In this document: in pieces, positions 30,401 to 44,000 of the stretch
Layout of the letters: the number at the start of each line of letters is the position of its first letter
Numbering within the stretch: position 1 is the first letter of the stretch
DNA from: Psococerastis gibbosa
Lineage: Eukaryota; Arthropoda; Insecta; Psocodea; Psocidae
Direction: 5' to 3'
DNA: 64,000 nt
Assembly: GCA_963971405.1 (NCBI GenBank)
Contig: OZ020485.1
Span: forward strand, 41,475,469 to 41,539,468
The notes under the pieces: generated by a model
Database searches by the model: none
What the model was told of the DNA's origin: nothing
Seen by the model: the letters and a program-made list of their open reading frames with translations, nothing else
Position numbers and translations under genes: made by a program

Positions 30401-32025
30401 ACAATCCTCCAATTCGCTATACCGAACATTCTAATACGAATTTCCGTCTACCGACATTACTAATTCGGAACATCTCTTATTTCCTGATGCTCGACCACTG
30501 AACAATTACATGCAACGTTCGATTTTACTGTTAATTCATGAATCAGCTGTTCTCAAAATGGCGGACGCCTTATCATTTTGGGTTTTAATCAGTCTGGCTC
30601 TTCCGTATCTTATTTTCAACTTATTTTATCGTTATTTATTCTAGTAAACGTTTAATCTAACGACAATTTTACTGCACTCGTTATTTCTCACTGATATCAT
30701 ACTACATGGGGCCATCAGCTGGGAAAGTACTAATGTAATTTCTAAAATTTTGGTCCCTTTACTTTCGAACTTATTGTTAAATGGTAGATTATGGTATACG
30801 GGAAAACTTTAATATGGGGTAAACATAACTATTTTTAATAATTACTGAATTATATCGATTTAAAGTGTCATAGACATGCGGTCATTGGCCTTGACATTTG
30901 GCTTATTTCCTATAATATTCTATGAGAATTATAAAGTTAACTCACCATTGGGTTCGCCCAGATTAGGGTCAGATGGTTGTAAAATACTATACACTTTACA
31001 TGAGAAAAGATATTTTCCACATTAAAATTTAGAACCTTGCAGTTGGAAGCTCTCGTTCACTCTGAAATTGTGAACTTTTGTACCTGTCCACGTTAACTTT
31101 TCTTCTGCTACGGTTAAGAAAGGAAATGGCGCGCAAAAGTTTGAGAGTTGGCGCAAATAGTAAATTTCTATATTTCTTTTGTTTTCCAATTAATAGAATG
31201 TTCCTGTAATTTATTTTGACTATAGGTATTTATATTCCATTAAGAGGGTTATGGATCTGCCTTTCCTCTAGGTATTTTATTAAAATTTGTATTTCTCGGA
31301 TTGCTGCATACTACTTAGCGCAAAATTTGCCATAATCTTTCAAGTGTCGATTCTTTGTTAGTGTTTATAAACAACAATGGCTAAAGAGGGCCTCATCATG
31401 AATCGGATTTTTGTAAGTTTTTATTAATTTTCTTGAATTGTACAAGGCCCTGCATTTCGACCCCACGGTCGGAATGATTTGACACGGTAGCGGAAATATC
31501 CCGCTACACAACCCATTACCACACAACAATAATGGCAGAGCACGCAATGCATTTGAGCGTGAATTTTCTATCATTTTTTTTGCAAAAACCAAATAGTTTT
31601 TTGGGAAAGTATCCTGTCCGGTTTCGTTAATAAATTTAACACCTAAAACATGCCTGACGGTAGAAATCATCGATAGAAAGGTTTCACTGAAAAATTATTT
31701 TTTAGTCATTTTTCATTCAAATTTAGTTATTTTTATTTTTTTAGCCCCAGAAGCAAACTATCAAGGGGCAAGCGAACCCCTGCATTTTGTCAACATTAAA
31801 GACGGCTACAATATATGTGAATTTAAAAGAAATCGATGGAGCAGTTTTTGAGAAATAATTTTTTAAACTTTTTTTTGGAGGTTTTTGAGAATAAAAAAAA
31901 TTGAGTTAGCCCAAAATAAAAATAAAAAATGGTCCCGAGGTATGATTTTTGTGAACCTACATGCCGAATTTCATCATAATTGACCTAGTAGTTTTCCCGG
32001 AAATCGATGAACAGACAGACAGAGC

Positions 32026-32057
<32 letters not shown>

Positions 32058-35000
32058 TTTCGTAAAAACCACTATTTTGGGTACCTGGGACCTCAAAACG
32101 TGTAATTCCGTTGAAATCTAGGAATCGAAAATTTGGACCGTCACAAAGCTTTCCTAAGATGCCCATTCCACCGACCGGCTAGGGCTATTTACAAAAACGG
32201 TGACGTGGTAGCAGACATTCAAGACTTAGGTGGCGTTTCCACCGACTTCGCATTGCAGAATGAAAATGACATTGACGGAAATTAGAATTTTTCTTTTTAT
32301 AGAAATCTATTAAAATGTTTGTACTTAACATATCCCATGGCGCCCTTTTTTAATTTTAGTTTGTTTGTTTGTGATTTTACTGTATGATCATTGATCAATT
32401 TTAACTATGGCATAGAGGAAAATAAACATTTCCGTCAATTCTGCAATGCGAGGCCGGTGGAAACCCCACCTAAGTCTTGAATGTCTGCTACCACGTCACC
32501 GTTTTTGTAAATAGCCCTAGCCGGTCGGTGGAATGGGCGCCTTATACTACGTATAAATTGGAAAGCAAAAATATAAATAATGTTGAAGCTGGGAAACATT
32601 AAGACGGACAAGTGGTGGTGTACAATGAAAAGGGCAAATTGACTCGATCTGAGATTGAGAGTAGAAATCACTATCAGTCCGGAGCCTGAGGCGGCTCCTT
32701 TCCCAACACAAAACACTCACTGTCTTTTTCTCTCTCTTGCCCCCCTTTATCAATTAAATTGGGAAATTTAAACATCAATTTCCATGTTGTGTTTCGCGAG
32801 TGCTGGCGGATATGAATCTGGGGTTGGTGACAGTTCCCTGATTGGGTTATTTCCAGAGATGTCAACTCCCTCTCCAAACTGTATTATTATCAATTTTACT
32901 CAATTTCTGGCAATGTCTTGCGAGTTGTATATACCGGTATTAATGTAAATTTAGTACCTATGCTAATGCATTCTTCCATCCGGTGGGGTATGGCGTTTTG
33001 TTCGCATCAAATCTCAGCGAATCGTTGTAGATGAGGAGTATTCACGTTGTGGACTTTTAGAATATGAATACGCGGTGTTGTAAGACATAAATATCTAATA
33101 TGAATAAGTTTTTTTTAATTGTACATTTTAAATGTATCCCGCAACACAAGTCCTATTGAGGAACTTAGGGCCGGGATAACTAATAGTAATTTAGTGTAGG
33201 CCTAATATTTTTGCAAATGAAACAGGAAAAAAGACTTTATAGTCATATTGTTCGCCATTTGTATTGCAATAAAGTCGTTAATCATTCAATAATTCATTCG
33301 AATAAATATTCAATTCAACATTCAATTCTATACATTTATGCCGCGGGTAGCTCTGTGTATATAATGCAATAATTAACTGAAGGTTCTTTGAAATCGGAAA
33401 ATAAAGTAATTTTAATCAATAGGCTACTTGACGGTTATAACAATAAAATGTAAAATAAGCTAGAAAAGGTAGCTTAAAGAACAATAAAATATGTTTCTTG
33501 CATGAAAAAATGTGTAAATATTAAAAAATTGAATAAATGAAGAAGAATGTTTTTAGCTGTGGATTACAAGAGCCAAAACGCCAACAGACATGAGTAATAT
33601 GAAAATGACGTCACACTCCAATCCCACGTGACCCGCTATTTAACCATCAAACTTAAATTGACAGGAAGCCGGCCGCCTTACCAAGTTGAATTCAACGGAC
33701 CAGAGCAGGTTCAAAGATGCAGATAACTTGGTAGTGTGCACAGTGCCGGTAGGGAAATATGGTAGGACTTGTCCTGGTCACTAATCGTGTGACTTCACTG
33801 TGTTTCCCAAGTAATTCGGAATCCACTATAATCAGGAGGTCCACTGTCCTATGGGCCCACACCGTGGCCTGGGACTGTGTCCAACCATACTACTACCATA
33901 AATTGACGGGAAAAAATAATTTTATCGCCTCCTACATGTAATAATCCTAGGTTAGACTGAGTACTCCGGACAGAATAGAAGAAAATCCTGGTTGAAAAAA
34001 ACGTGAGGCAGTGATTTGGCAGGAGCAGGGGTCGCCAAGGTCTACATTGCCATGATGATCGCCAATCTTTGATAGAAGAGGCATTTACAGAAGAAGAAAA
34101 AAATAACGGGTTAAAATAAATCCACAAATACGTTGGAATTGGGGTTCAAAAATTGTTTAGTAGCCCACTGACCCTGATTACACACTCAAATATTTATTCG
34201 ACCCAATATTTATTTATAATTCGATCGAAGAAATATTTGGAATGCATATTATGTTGAAGTATACGATTTGAATCTGAAATTCGGTGTTATAATACACCTT
34301 CGAATTTTTTTTGGGCCCACATTTTTTGGATCAAAATATCGTACCAATATTCGAGTGTGTATTAGGAGGGATCGCACATCAAACTTAATACTCCAATAAG
34401 AACCGGTCCGAGTTTACTCGAACATGCTTTCCAATTTATCAATTAGTAGATGATGAAAATGAGTACTTTCATGGTAAATAATTTTCCTATAGTTAAATTT
34501 CGGACATCTCGGGAGGGGGGAGGGGGTTTGTCCACCTGACGTCACTGGAGGTGAAGTAAATTCTAGATAGGTCAGACATTACATTACATAATCACACAGC
34601 AATAATGGCAGGGCACGCAATGCATTTGAGCGTGAATTTACATTTTTTCAAAAACATTTTTTTTCACAAACCAAATAGTTTTTTGGGAAAACAACCTGTC
34701 CGGTTTCGTTACTCAATGTAACACCTAAAACATGCCTGAAGGTAGAAATAATCGATAGAAAGGTTTCGCAGAAAAATTATTTATTAGTCATTTTTCATTA
34801 AAATTGAGTTATTTTTATTTTTTACCCCCAGAAAAAAACTATCGAGGAACAAGCGACCCCCCGCATTTTGTTAACATCAATAACGACTACTACGTGAATT
34901 TAAAAGAAATCGTTGGAGCCGTTTTTGAGAAATGATTTGTTTTGACGTTTTTTTTTTGGAGTTTTTTGAGAATAAAACCCCCCCAAATTGAGTTGGCCCA

Positions 35001-38000
35001 TAATAAAAAAAAATCAGTCTCGAGGCATGATTTTTGTGAACCTACGAGCAAAATTTCATCAAAATCGATTGAGTAGTTTGCCCGGAAATAGATGAACAGA
35101 CAGACAGACAGACATACATACAGACAGATAGACAGAGCGACAGACAGACATTTCGTAAAAACCACTTATTTGGGTTCCTGGGACCTCAAAACGTGTAATT
35201 CCGTTGAAATCTCGGAATCAGAAATTTCGACCATCACAATGCTTTCCTTATACTACGCAGGCCCGGCCCGAGGTATTTTCTTGAGTGGTGCGAGTTTACA
35301 TTTTAGCGCCCCCCCCCCCCCCTCCCAGAGACCGTAAATTATTCATGAACGCTTGAGTATGGGAGACATTAAAAAATTGTGCATGCTTCTTATAAAGGGA
35401 TTGTATTAGGCAACTGTAACTAATAACTAAATGTAAAATTATTGAAATTTCTCCTTCCTAGCTTTGATGCTAGCAAATTTTTTAATCAAATGATCATAGG
35501 AGAGATTGTTGGCGATCTCATTTTCTATGGATAATATGGCTAAGTCCGACAATTTCTCATCAGCTAAAACAGACCTTAGGTAGGTCTTTATCAATTTTAG
35601 CTTGCTGAAGCTCCTTTCTCCCTTAGCAACAGTGACCGGTATAGTAATGAAAATGCGGAGAGCTGTCCAAACGTTTGGAAACATATCTTTCCAACAATGC
35701 TTTGCCAAAAACTCAAGAACCCCCTTTGGATGCCCATCGTCGCCGCCTAAGAACGCACTAAGGCTCCTTATTTCTTGGGCTAGCTCGGTACCCGAAATAT
35801 CACTGAGAGCGCCATGGGTTAAGACAGATTCTAAATCTGAGCAGGCCGCATTCAAACCATTATGGTCGATCTTTTTCAAATCGTACATAAATTGCCATGT
35901 ACTATTAATGTCACTTAATTGGGAAAAGCGCAACTGCAATGAATTAATGGCTGTGTCAATCATTGGATAGAAGACAGAGGTGCGAAACGCTGTTTCTGGG
36001 TCAGTAGGAGATTCGTCTTGATTTTCATAAGAAAACATCTTCTTTTTCCTTCGCAGACGGACAGTTTCAAACTCCTGAGTGATTTGTGCTTCTTCAGCGA
36101 TTTCTTTGGCAGTGATGAGTGCAGAAGTGAAACCTGTACTTCTGTATTCTTTTAAAAATTTCAAGCATTTATTCATAATTTTTGTAGCTTCGGACAAATC
36201 CATGGTTTCAGATTGCATTGTTTTGCTTACTAGATTAACCTGGAATAAAACATCGTACCATATGACTAACGCCATTAAGAACTCGAACTTTTCCAAATTT
36301 ACAAGAAGCGATTCAGCCTCTGAGCTTGCAACAGGGTCCGTTGATTGTTCATATTCATCCTCCAGAGCCCTTTTAACTTCAGCATACTGATACCGCACTG
36401 CTTTCAAGCTGTTGATCCTGCTTTCCCAGCGTGTGTCACAAACCTTTTTCAGGCTTAAATTTTGCAGATGCTCTGAGACCACCTTCCACCGCTTTGTTGA
36501 ATTTGAGAAATACACAAACAGCCGTTGCAGCACACCAAAAAGAGACACTGATTTGATAGAAGTTTTTGCTGCATCGGCAACCACAAGGTTGAGACTATGA
36601 CAGCCGCAAGGGTTAAAAAAGGCTCGTGGATAGGTTTTAGCAATGCGACTCTGAACTCCTTTAATGTGTCCAACCATATTAGCACCATTATCATATCCTT
36701 GGCCCCTGCAGTCATTCATGTCAATACCATATTTATCAATTATTTCGTCCAAAAATAAGCCCGTCAGGCCGGCTCCAGTTGAGTCAGCCACTGGCTTATA
36801 TGTCAAAAAACACTCACGCACACGCGCTTCATCGACGTCGAAAAATCTGAAGGTGACACTCATTTGCTCAGTGTGGCTGATGTCAGGAGTACAGTCTAAA
36901 ATTATAGAAAAATACTTGGCACTTCTTATTTTAGATAATATTTGGCCTCTTACTTCGTCAGCTAATAATTTAATTACTTCGTTTTGAATATTTTTGCTAA
37001 AATAAAAATGCTTGGATTCCTTCTGCATCACTCTTCGCAAGTGCTCCATCATGACGGGGTCGAATTGGCCAAGTAATTGTACAAGGCCTAAGAAATTCCC
37101 ATTTCTTGGAGTGTATAAAGTGTCCTTGCTACCACGAAAAGGCAAATTGTGTTCAGCCAAAAACAGCGTGATGGCGATCATTCGTTCCATAACAGAAGAC
37201 CACCTTGCTTTTTCATCCTCCAATTGCTTCTGAAGCCCTTTATCTATGCCACAACATTTTTTTAACCTTTTAGCCGTTTCAAGCCACGTTAATAAGGCTT
37301 GCTGGTGGTCGTCAGAAAACTCATGGCTCGTTAGTAAACGAGACAAATGATGCCAGTTGTCAGAGCCAACATTGGAAAGATGGCAACGACTTGTGCGCTT
37401 GAAGATGTGACAACAAAAGCAGTATACTTTCTTTGTTGAATTGGAATAAACAAGCCACTGCCGCTCATATACTTCTCCGTTGGGCATGCTTTTTTTGAAA
37501 TGGCTGTTGGAAAAATGCCGGCCTTTCTCATTTTTTGGGTATTTATCATCATCGAGTTTCCCGTTTTGCGGCCCCTCTTCAACGATCATGTCAATAACTT
37601 GTGAAGACAAGTAAGAGGGCCACTTGGCTATGTCCATAGAAAAACTTCTTTCTTCTTCACTGCAAGGCAAGTTCTCAAAAATGGCCTCGTCCAGCGCAAC
37701 CGCCTGGGCCTCACTCTCAACCGTACTTTCCTTGCTTGTACTAGGGGGCTGGGTTGGGTCTGGATGTGGACCTGGCCGTTTTAGAAATTTGGCCATTTGC
37801 GCCGCTTGCTTTTCATTCTCAGCTTCCCTAGCTCTTCTTTTCCTCTCATTTCCGGCGCCTGACAATTTTTTCCACATTGCCTTTGCAAAGTTGCTAAAAT
37901 AAAAGACACATAAATTACCTTAAGTCTAAATAAAGTCCAAAATAAATAAATATACAATAAGTTGGACATACAGTAGACATAAATTCTCTTATTTGATATT

Positions 38001-41000
38001 AATAACAAACACAAACCATTCGCAGAATTGCAAGCCGAGCCACTTCTTAATCTGCTTTGTAACTCTCTTATTTATTATAACAACAACTTAATACAAATAC
38101 CGCTATAAAGCATCTGCGTCTGCTTACCTTAAAATTTTTTTGTTGCCAATTGCAATTATTTATAAAAATCTCACAAGAGATACGAGTGAAGCTGAAATTA
38201 GTAACCAATAACAATGCTATGATCTGCCATTTTAGTTAGGGTGGCCAACATAACCACTCGGAGTTGTCGTGGAAGGAGTTAACGTTCCACCACGTTAAAC
38301 CGGTTGGCGCCAGATTTAAAACAAGTCTTCTATAAAAATTATTTTATTTTTATTTTTTTTAAATTATCCCGCTTGAAAACACAAAGCCGAGTCCAAGGGG
38401 GCGTCTCGCGGCGCCCCCTTGGACTCGGCGCCTGGTGCGGCCGCTCCACTTGCCCATAGGACGGGCCGGGCCTGATACTACGTATAAATTGAAAAGCAAA
38501 AATTATTATGTCAGTAGGGCAAATTAAAAACGAATACATCGTATCGTAACTTAGTATTAGTAAGCAACCACGTAACTGGAGGTTTTCAAAAGAGGGGTGA
38601 GCGAGGGAGGGTGTGCCACCCCTTCAGGAGGAATGGCTTAGTAATGACCGTATGCCGCTGTAGAGTTCCAGATGTACCCCACGATACAATTCCTGACCCC
38701 AATTGATTTTTAATAGGATGCGTGGTGGAGGAAATGTTGACGAGTGGTTTTGCATTATTGAATTTGAACATTGCCATTCTACAATACAACTTTACTGCCG
38801 TTACGCATTGGGACTCCAATTATGAGCAATGAGATTCTGTAGGGACAGTTTTGGTCACTAGGTTCGCTGACGACAAACCGATATCCATATTATTCAAAAT
38901 GGCCACCGTTTGCATGTGAAAGCTAAGCTCTTAGCATCTAAATAATTCTTTTAATATTTTTTATAATATTTTTAATATGCCTGAACCTTATTTCGCTGCA
39001 TATAATTTAATATATATATTCTCCATGATTTATAGAAAAATATCACTTTAAAATAATACAGAAATAAAATAATTTTAAAATAGTATTGCGGCTTATGGAA
39101 AAATCAACGCTTTGATATCAATGCAACTGGTGCTGCCATCTACAAAATGACGTCACAAACGAACCTCATTCTGACTCTGACTGCGGGGTACCCCCAATAC
39201 TAGCTTTTTGTACAAATTCAATTTTCGTCGTAGTGCTGCCAAAAATAGCCGTTAACTTAACTTAGTGAGAACATATATTTTACTGAAAAAGAAACAACTA
39301 AATACTAACGGAGGTAGAAAATTTAGTTGGATTTGTCTGTGTCCCGAATAGGAATCCAATTATCCAAAAATTGCAATAGTAGAGAAACAGCGCGCGCAGC
39401 CAATCTCCTTCACGCATAAGTCCAAAAATTCAAAGATATCCTTTATAAAAGATAAAGTTTTGCTGTGGTAAGGAGAAAAGACGAAAACTAGCTATTAACT
39501 TAACTTACGAGTCAGAACATATATTTCATTGAAGAAAAAAAAAAACTAAATACTAACAGAGGTAGAAAATTTAGTTGGATTTGTCTCTGTCCCGAATAGG
39601 AATCCAATTATCCAAAAATTGCAATAGTAGAGAAACAGCGCGCGCAGCCAATCTCCTGCACGCATAAGTCCAAAAATTCAAAGATATCCTTTATAAAAGA
39701 TAAAGTTTTGCTGTGGTAAGGAGAAAAGTGGAAAACTGTCGTGAAAGAGAAAATATATTCCAAGAAAAATATTCAAAAAGTCTGTAAAACGCATTTCAAC
39801 AAGAAACATGGCTTTATGAGAAAGATGAGACCGCCAATAATACTCTCTCTCCTTCTATTTGTTAACACGAGCTTTATATTATCCCCTTTCTCATTTTGTT
39901 TACAGTTAACTCATATCTATTGTATTTTTTTACTCTTTCTTATAATGGTGTTGTAAATACATCATAAATATATGACAGTGCATGCATGGACGAATACAGG
40001 GGGTAGCTGCCCCCCCCCCTCAAAATTTGGTAAATCTATTGTAAATGAATTTATTACGCCCTGATTTAATCGATCCTTCATAGGTTTTTCCTATTATCCC
40101 CCCCCCCCCGCCCCCAAATGGGCTGGATCCGTCCCTGAGTGCATGTACAGTATGTGTACCTTACAGAACCTCAGGGCAAGTGATTCCTATGCCCTTCCCA
40201 ACGACTAACTAACAACAGTACAATGTATATTATGTATATATATATATGTAGACTTTCAGGGACGGATCCAAAATTTTCATTCGCGGGGGTGCAAAATAAG
40301 TACCTGTATTAATGAGAAAATTGATCCCTCACCTCCAAGTAGTATAGAATGGTTGGACACAGTCCCAGGCCACGGTGTGGGCCCATAGGACAGTGGACCT
40401 CCTGATTATAGTGGATTCCGAACCACTTGGGAAACACAGTGAAGTCACACGATTAGTTCGGAGGTGACTAGGACAAGTCCTACCATGTTTCCCTACCGGC
40501 ACTGTGCACACGACCAAGTTATCTGCATCTTTGAACCTGCTCTGGTCCGCTGGATTCAACTTAGTATGGCGGCCGGCCCTCACCTCCAAACACTTGATGT
40601 ACTACACTATATCTTCTTCGAATGCCGCCTCTATCGAAAATTAGAGATTATCACGGCAATCATAGACGCATAGCTACCGTACTTCGGACTCCCCAAAAGG
40701 ATCCATGAGAGAGTTTCTTCAGTGACTTCGTGGAAGTGAAACAAGATTAATAAGCATTATATATATTATTATCAGGACATGTAGCGTAGTGGTGCGGACT
40801 CTGACTATCACCCGAAAGGTTGTTGGTTCGAGTCCCACACTGACTAAATTTTCTGGCCATGCTTTGGAGGGCATGTAAAGCAGGCGGTCCCGGGCCTTCC
40901 TAGTTGAGTGTAAGAGAGGGCTTTATAGCCCTAACTCCGCTAGGTTGGCTTAGTAAAAGAAACAATAAAAAGTCCTTATTTATTTATTTATATATAAAAA

Positions 41001-44000
41001 ATTGCACTTAATTCCACAACATAAATTTTTTTTTAAATACATAATATACTTATTAATCCCCAGAAGGAAGTCAAGTACACGTATGTAGAGTATCGAATGT
41101 ACTTAGTCATGATAACAGTTACTGTACTAGGGAATTGTAATGCAGTGGTTTCCCGTTGCCTTCTGCATCCTTATGCCGTTGACTTTTCATTGAGTTCCTC
41201 CGCCATTGGGGCCCAACCCCAGGACAAGAGAGAGTGCCCTAGTAGTGGTTGCATATTTAAAGGCCCCGTCACGTAGTCATCCTCGGACTACTGTGGCTTT
41301 TTCTAGACATGCCTGCACCACCAGACTTGCCCCCACACCCTCCGATTATGCCGCTGCTTGGTCGGGAACTGCTTATTCATTATATTCGCAGCTCGCCACC
41401 ATATCTGGTGATCGTTTTGCTATCCGCCACCTGCGACCCCGCTAGTAGCCTGCAGCTCAGGCCTACCAGGACTATAGAAATAAATAAATAAATATAAACT
41501 TTTTTTCTATTACTAAGCCAACCTAGCGGAGTTAGGGCTATAAGCCCTCTCTTACACTCAACTAGGAAAGCTCGGGACCGCCTGCTTTACATGCCCTCCG
41601 GAGCATGGCCAGAAAATGTAGCAATTGGGGGACTCGAACCAACAACCTTTCGAGTGAAAGTTGGAGTCCGTTCCACTACTCTGCATGTCCTGACTATGTA
41701 TAGTTCACCGTAAATTAAGAACTATGCCATTTTATGTAGATATAGCCTTAACTTTAACCTGTTATATTGAAACGGAATTCATCGGGTTAAACAAATCAAC
41801 TGAAAGGCCTCAAAAAAGGTTTATTTAGGACACCTTGTTCTTTTAATTTTACTGCTAAATTTTATAATCACTGTCCAAAGGGCTATGGCAATTAATTAAT
41901 TCATTGTGTAGCTTAAGGCACAGGTATAAAATTAGTATAGCAAAGGATGGGACTTTAAAACAGCTTCTAATTTTCAACCCATGCGTAAATTTGAAAATTC
42001 CGAAATAGCACCTTATGACCGCTCGTGTTATTAAATAATTAGAATTACAGTAACAATAGTATCTTAAAGCCGGAGGTGTGGGGGAAATTTAAACAAAACG
42101 AGGACACCCACATTTACAACCCCTACAACACAGGGCAACGAGGAGACCTTGTAAGGCCACCTCCACGCACAGCCAAGTGTGAGCAACTGGATCCCATACT
42201 ACAAGGTTTCGCCTACCTTAGAAAACTCCCGATTGAACTGAGAGCGGCGAGAAATGCTACTAACTTCCCTAAATTGCTCAGAGACCATCTCTTAGAGAAA
42301 GCTTTCTACACTGTCCCTGAGGCACTAGCACAATGACAATGGCAGAACTACCTGATTTTGACGATTTTACTTAATACTTTATTGTTAAATATGGACTTTT
42401 TTTTGTTAATTACTTGTTGATTACTTAATTGTATAATTTAACAGAAATATATAACAAATAAAAATAAAAATAATAATAATAATAAAATCCACCCATATGA
42501 CACATTGACCCCTAATTTTTTTCCCTATCAAACAACTAATATTCAACAAAATATGTGCAAGGGGTGAACCCACTTCACGCGGTGTGAAACACCCGGTATT
42601 CTAAACCTCTTTAAGGACTTTTTATGGACCGAGGCCTACTTATAGTGGCCCATAGGTCCCTTGTCCAATACCAACGACCCCATGGATTTCAGACATTAAT
42701 TGTATTGTTTCCGTAAGAATTTTTGCTATTGGCTAACTGGTATACTTTCTCGATGTCAACCTTCACCGGCTACAAGCGATAATGGACAAGCTGAGACAAG
42801 CTTACTATTGACGCACTGAAACAGGCGAAATAATGACTTAACCAAGTACAGATACGAGTCTACCCGGTATACTTTTGTACGTTTACCTACAGTACCATAA
42901 TATTAATAATTAATATTTAAATCCAAATAATATTATACCATGAATTAATTGAGCAAATGATAAGGAGAATTATAATAATGTACCGTATATTGTACTTGTA
43001 CATGGTCGCTTAATGAAGATATTCATTCATCCAATTATCGTCAGCAACCAAGGGGAGATGCGAAACAAAGTGAATTCAGCCATAATAATTAATGTAGGAA
43101 ATTCCTGTCGCCTTTGAGACCGTTCAAAAGCAATATAAAGAGAGCTCAGGAGTTAATAACTGACACAATGGTAGAGAGACAATATCATTGCCGTACTGTA
43201 TTGTACATTAAGGGAAAAGACCCCATCGTAACTGTATACTGTGCTGGCTATGAAATTCTTGACATTCCTAAGGGGTGGGGGATCCCCCCCTGACTTTTCA
43301 TCTGTTGCTCATCGCATTACACTTTTATTTTTTTTAGAAGAAGACACCAAATTTCTTTTAGTTATTTATTAAAAGAGCGGGGGCCTTAATGTTTGTGCGT
43401 GTAAATTAAATTAGAAATACGTCTGTACTCTGTACTCGATATAGGGACTTGGACGGTATCTACTCACTCGTGTAGAATATGAATAGTAATCCCTAATTAA
43501 AACCAGGAAACATGAGATTGAGGTCAAAAGGTTTTCTATAGTAGGAAATTCCTGTCAAGCTACAATATTATTTATGTTTTTTTTTAAATATTTTTTATAT
43601 ATATATATATTTTTATGTAGGCTTAAGTGATGTACGTAAGTGCCATCAAGCTCTGCTAGTAGGTACAATACATTCAATACATTGGATATAAAGGCAGAAC
43701 ATTGCAAAACACTACTTGCAGATAGCTGCGTATAGGAAGTTTATGGGCCACGATGGCTTTCACATTTAAAATAAATCCTACCCGTGGGTTTTAAAACCAT
43801 GAATATTTAAAGCCCCAAACAAGTTGGTAATGCTGCACTGATCTTAAATATACCTTAAGTAATCAGAATATCGCCACAATTCTCAAAATGACAGACATAT
43901 TGTGAAATATAAAGTTTATTTTAAGAGGATGCTGGCCGTACACATTGGCCACCCCTGGATCACAACAAAATAGGTTGGTTTTTATTTTTATTTAACTATT

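Larger units (their letters stand above)
35258..38474 (-). mobile_element. complete hAT transposon
   Basis: 3217 bp with 13-bp perfect terminal inverted repeats CAGGCCCGGCCCG (35258-35270 and 38462-38474) and a perfect 8-bp target duplication ATACTACG (35250-35257 and 38475-38482). It contains an uninterrupted 812-codon transposase gene on the minus strand, a C14 tract near the 35.3 kb end and an 18-bp hairpin near the 38.4 kb end. Perfect ends, duplication and ORF all indicate recent insertion. Confidence 0.95.
34401..38498 (-). mobile_element. (TCTG)n TIR element, copy F, split by the hAT transposon
   Basis: Family sequence 34401-35257 (from AACCGGTCCGAGTTTACTCG) plus 38475-38498 (ATACTACGTATAAATTG). 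The hAT element lies between the two parts. Confidence 0.85.

Noticed and set aside
35602-37902. Plus-strand ORFs of 60-122 codons
   Set aside because: They are shadows of the antisense hAT transposase frame, with no independent family signal.
40790-40840. tRNA gene candidates (box A and box B present)
   Set aside because: They recur many times with a fixed non-tRNA body and tail and do not form a proper cloverleaf, so they are SINE heads.
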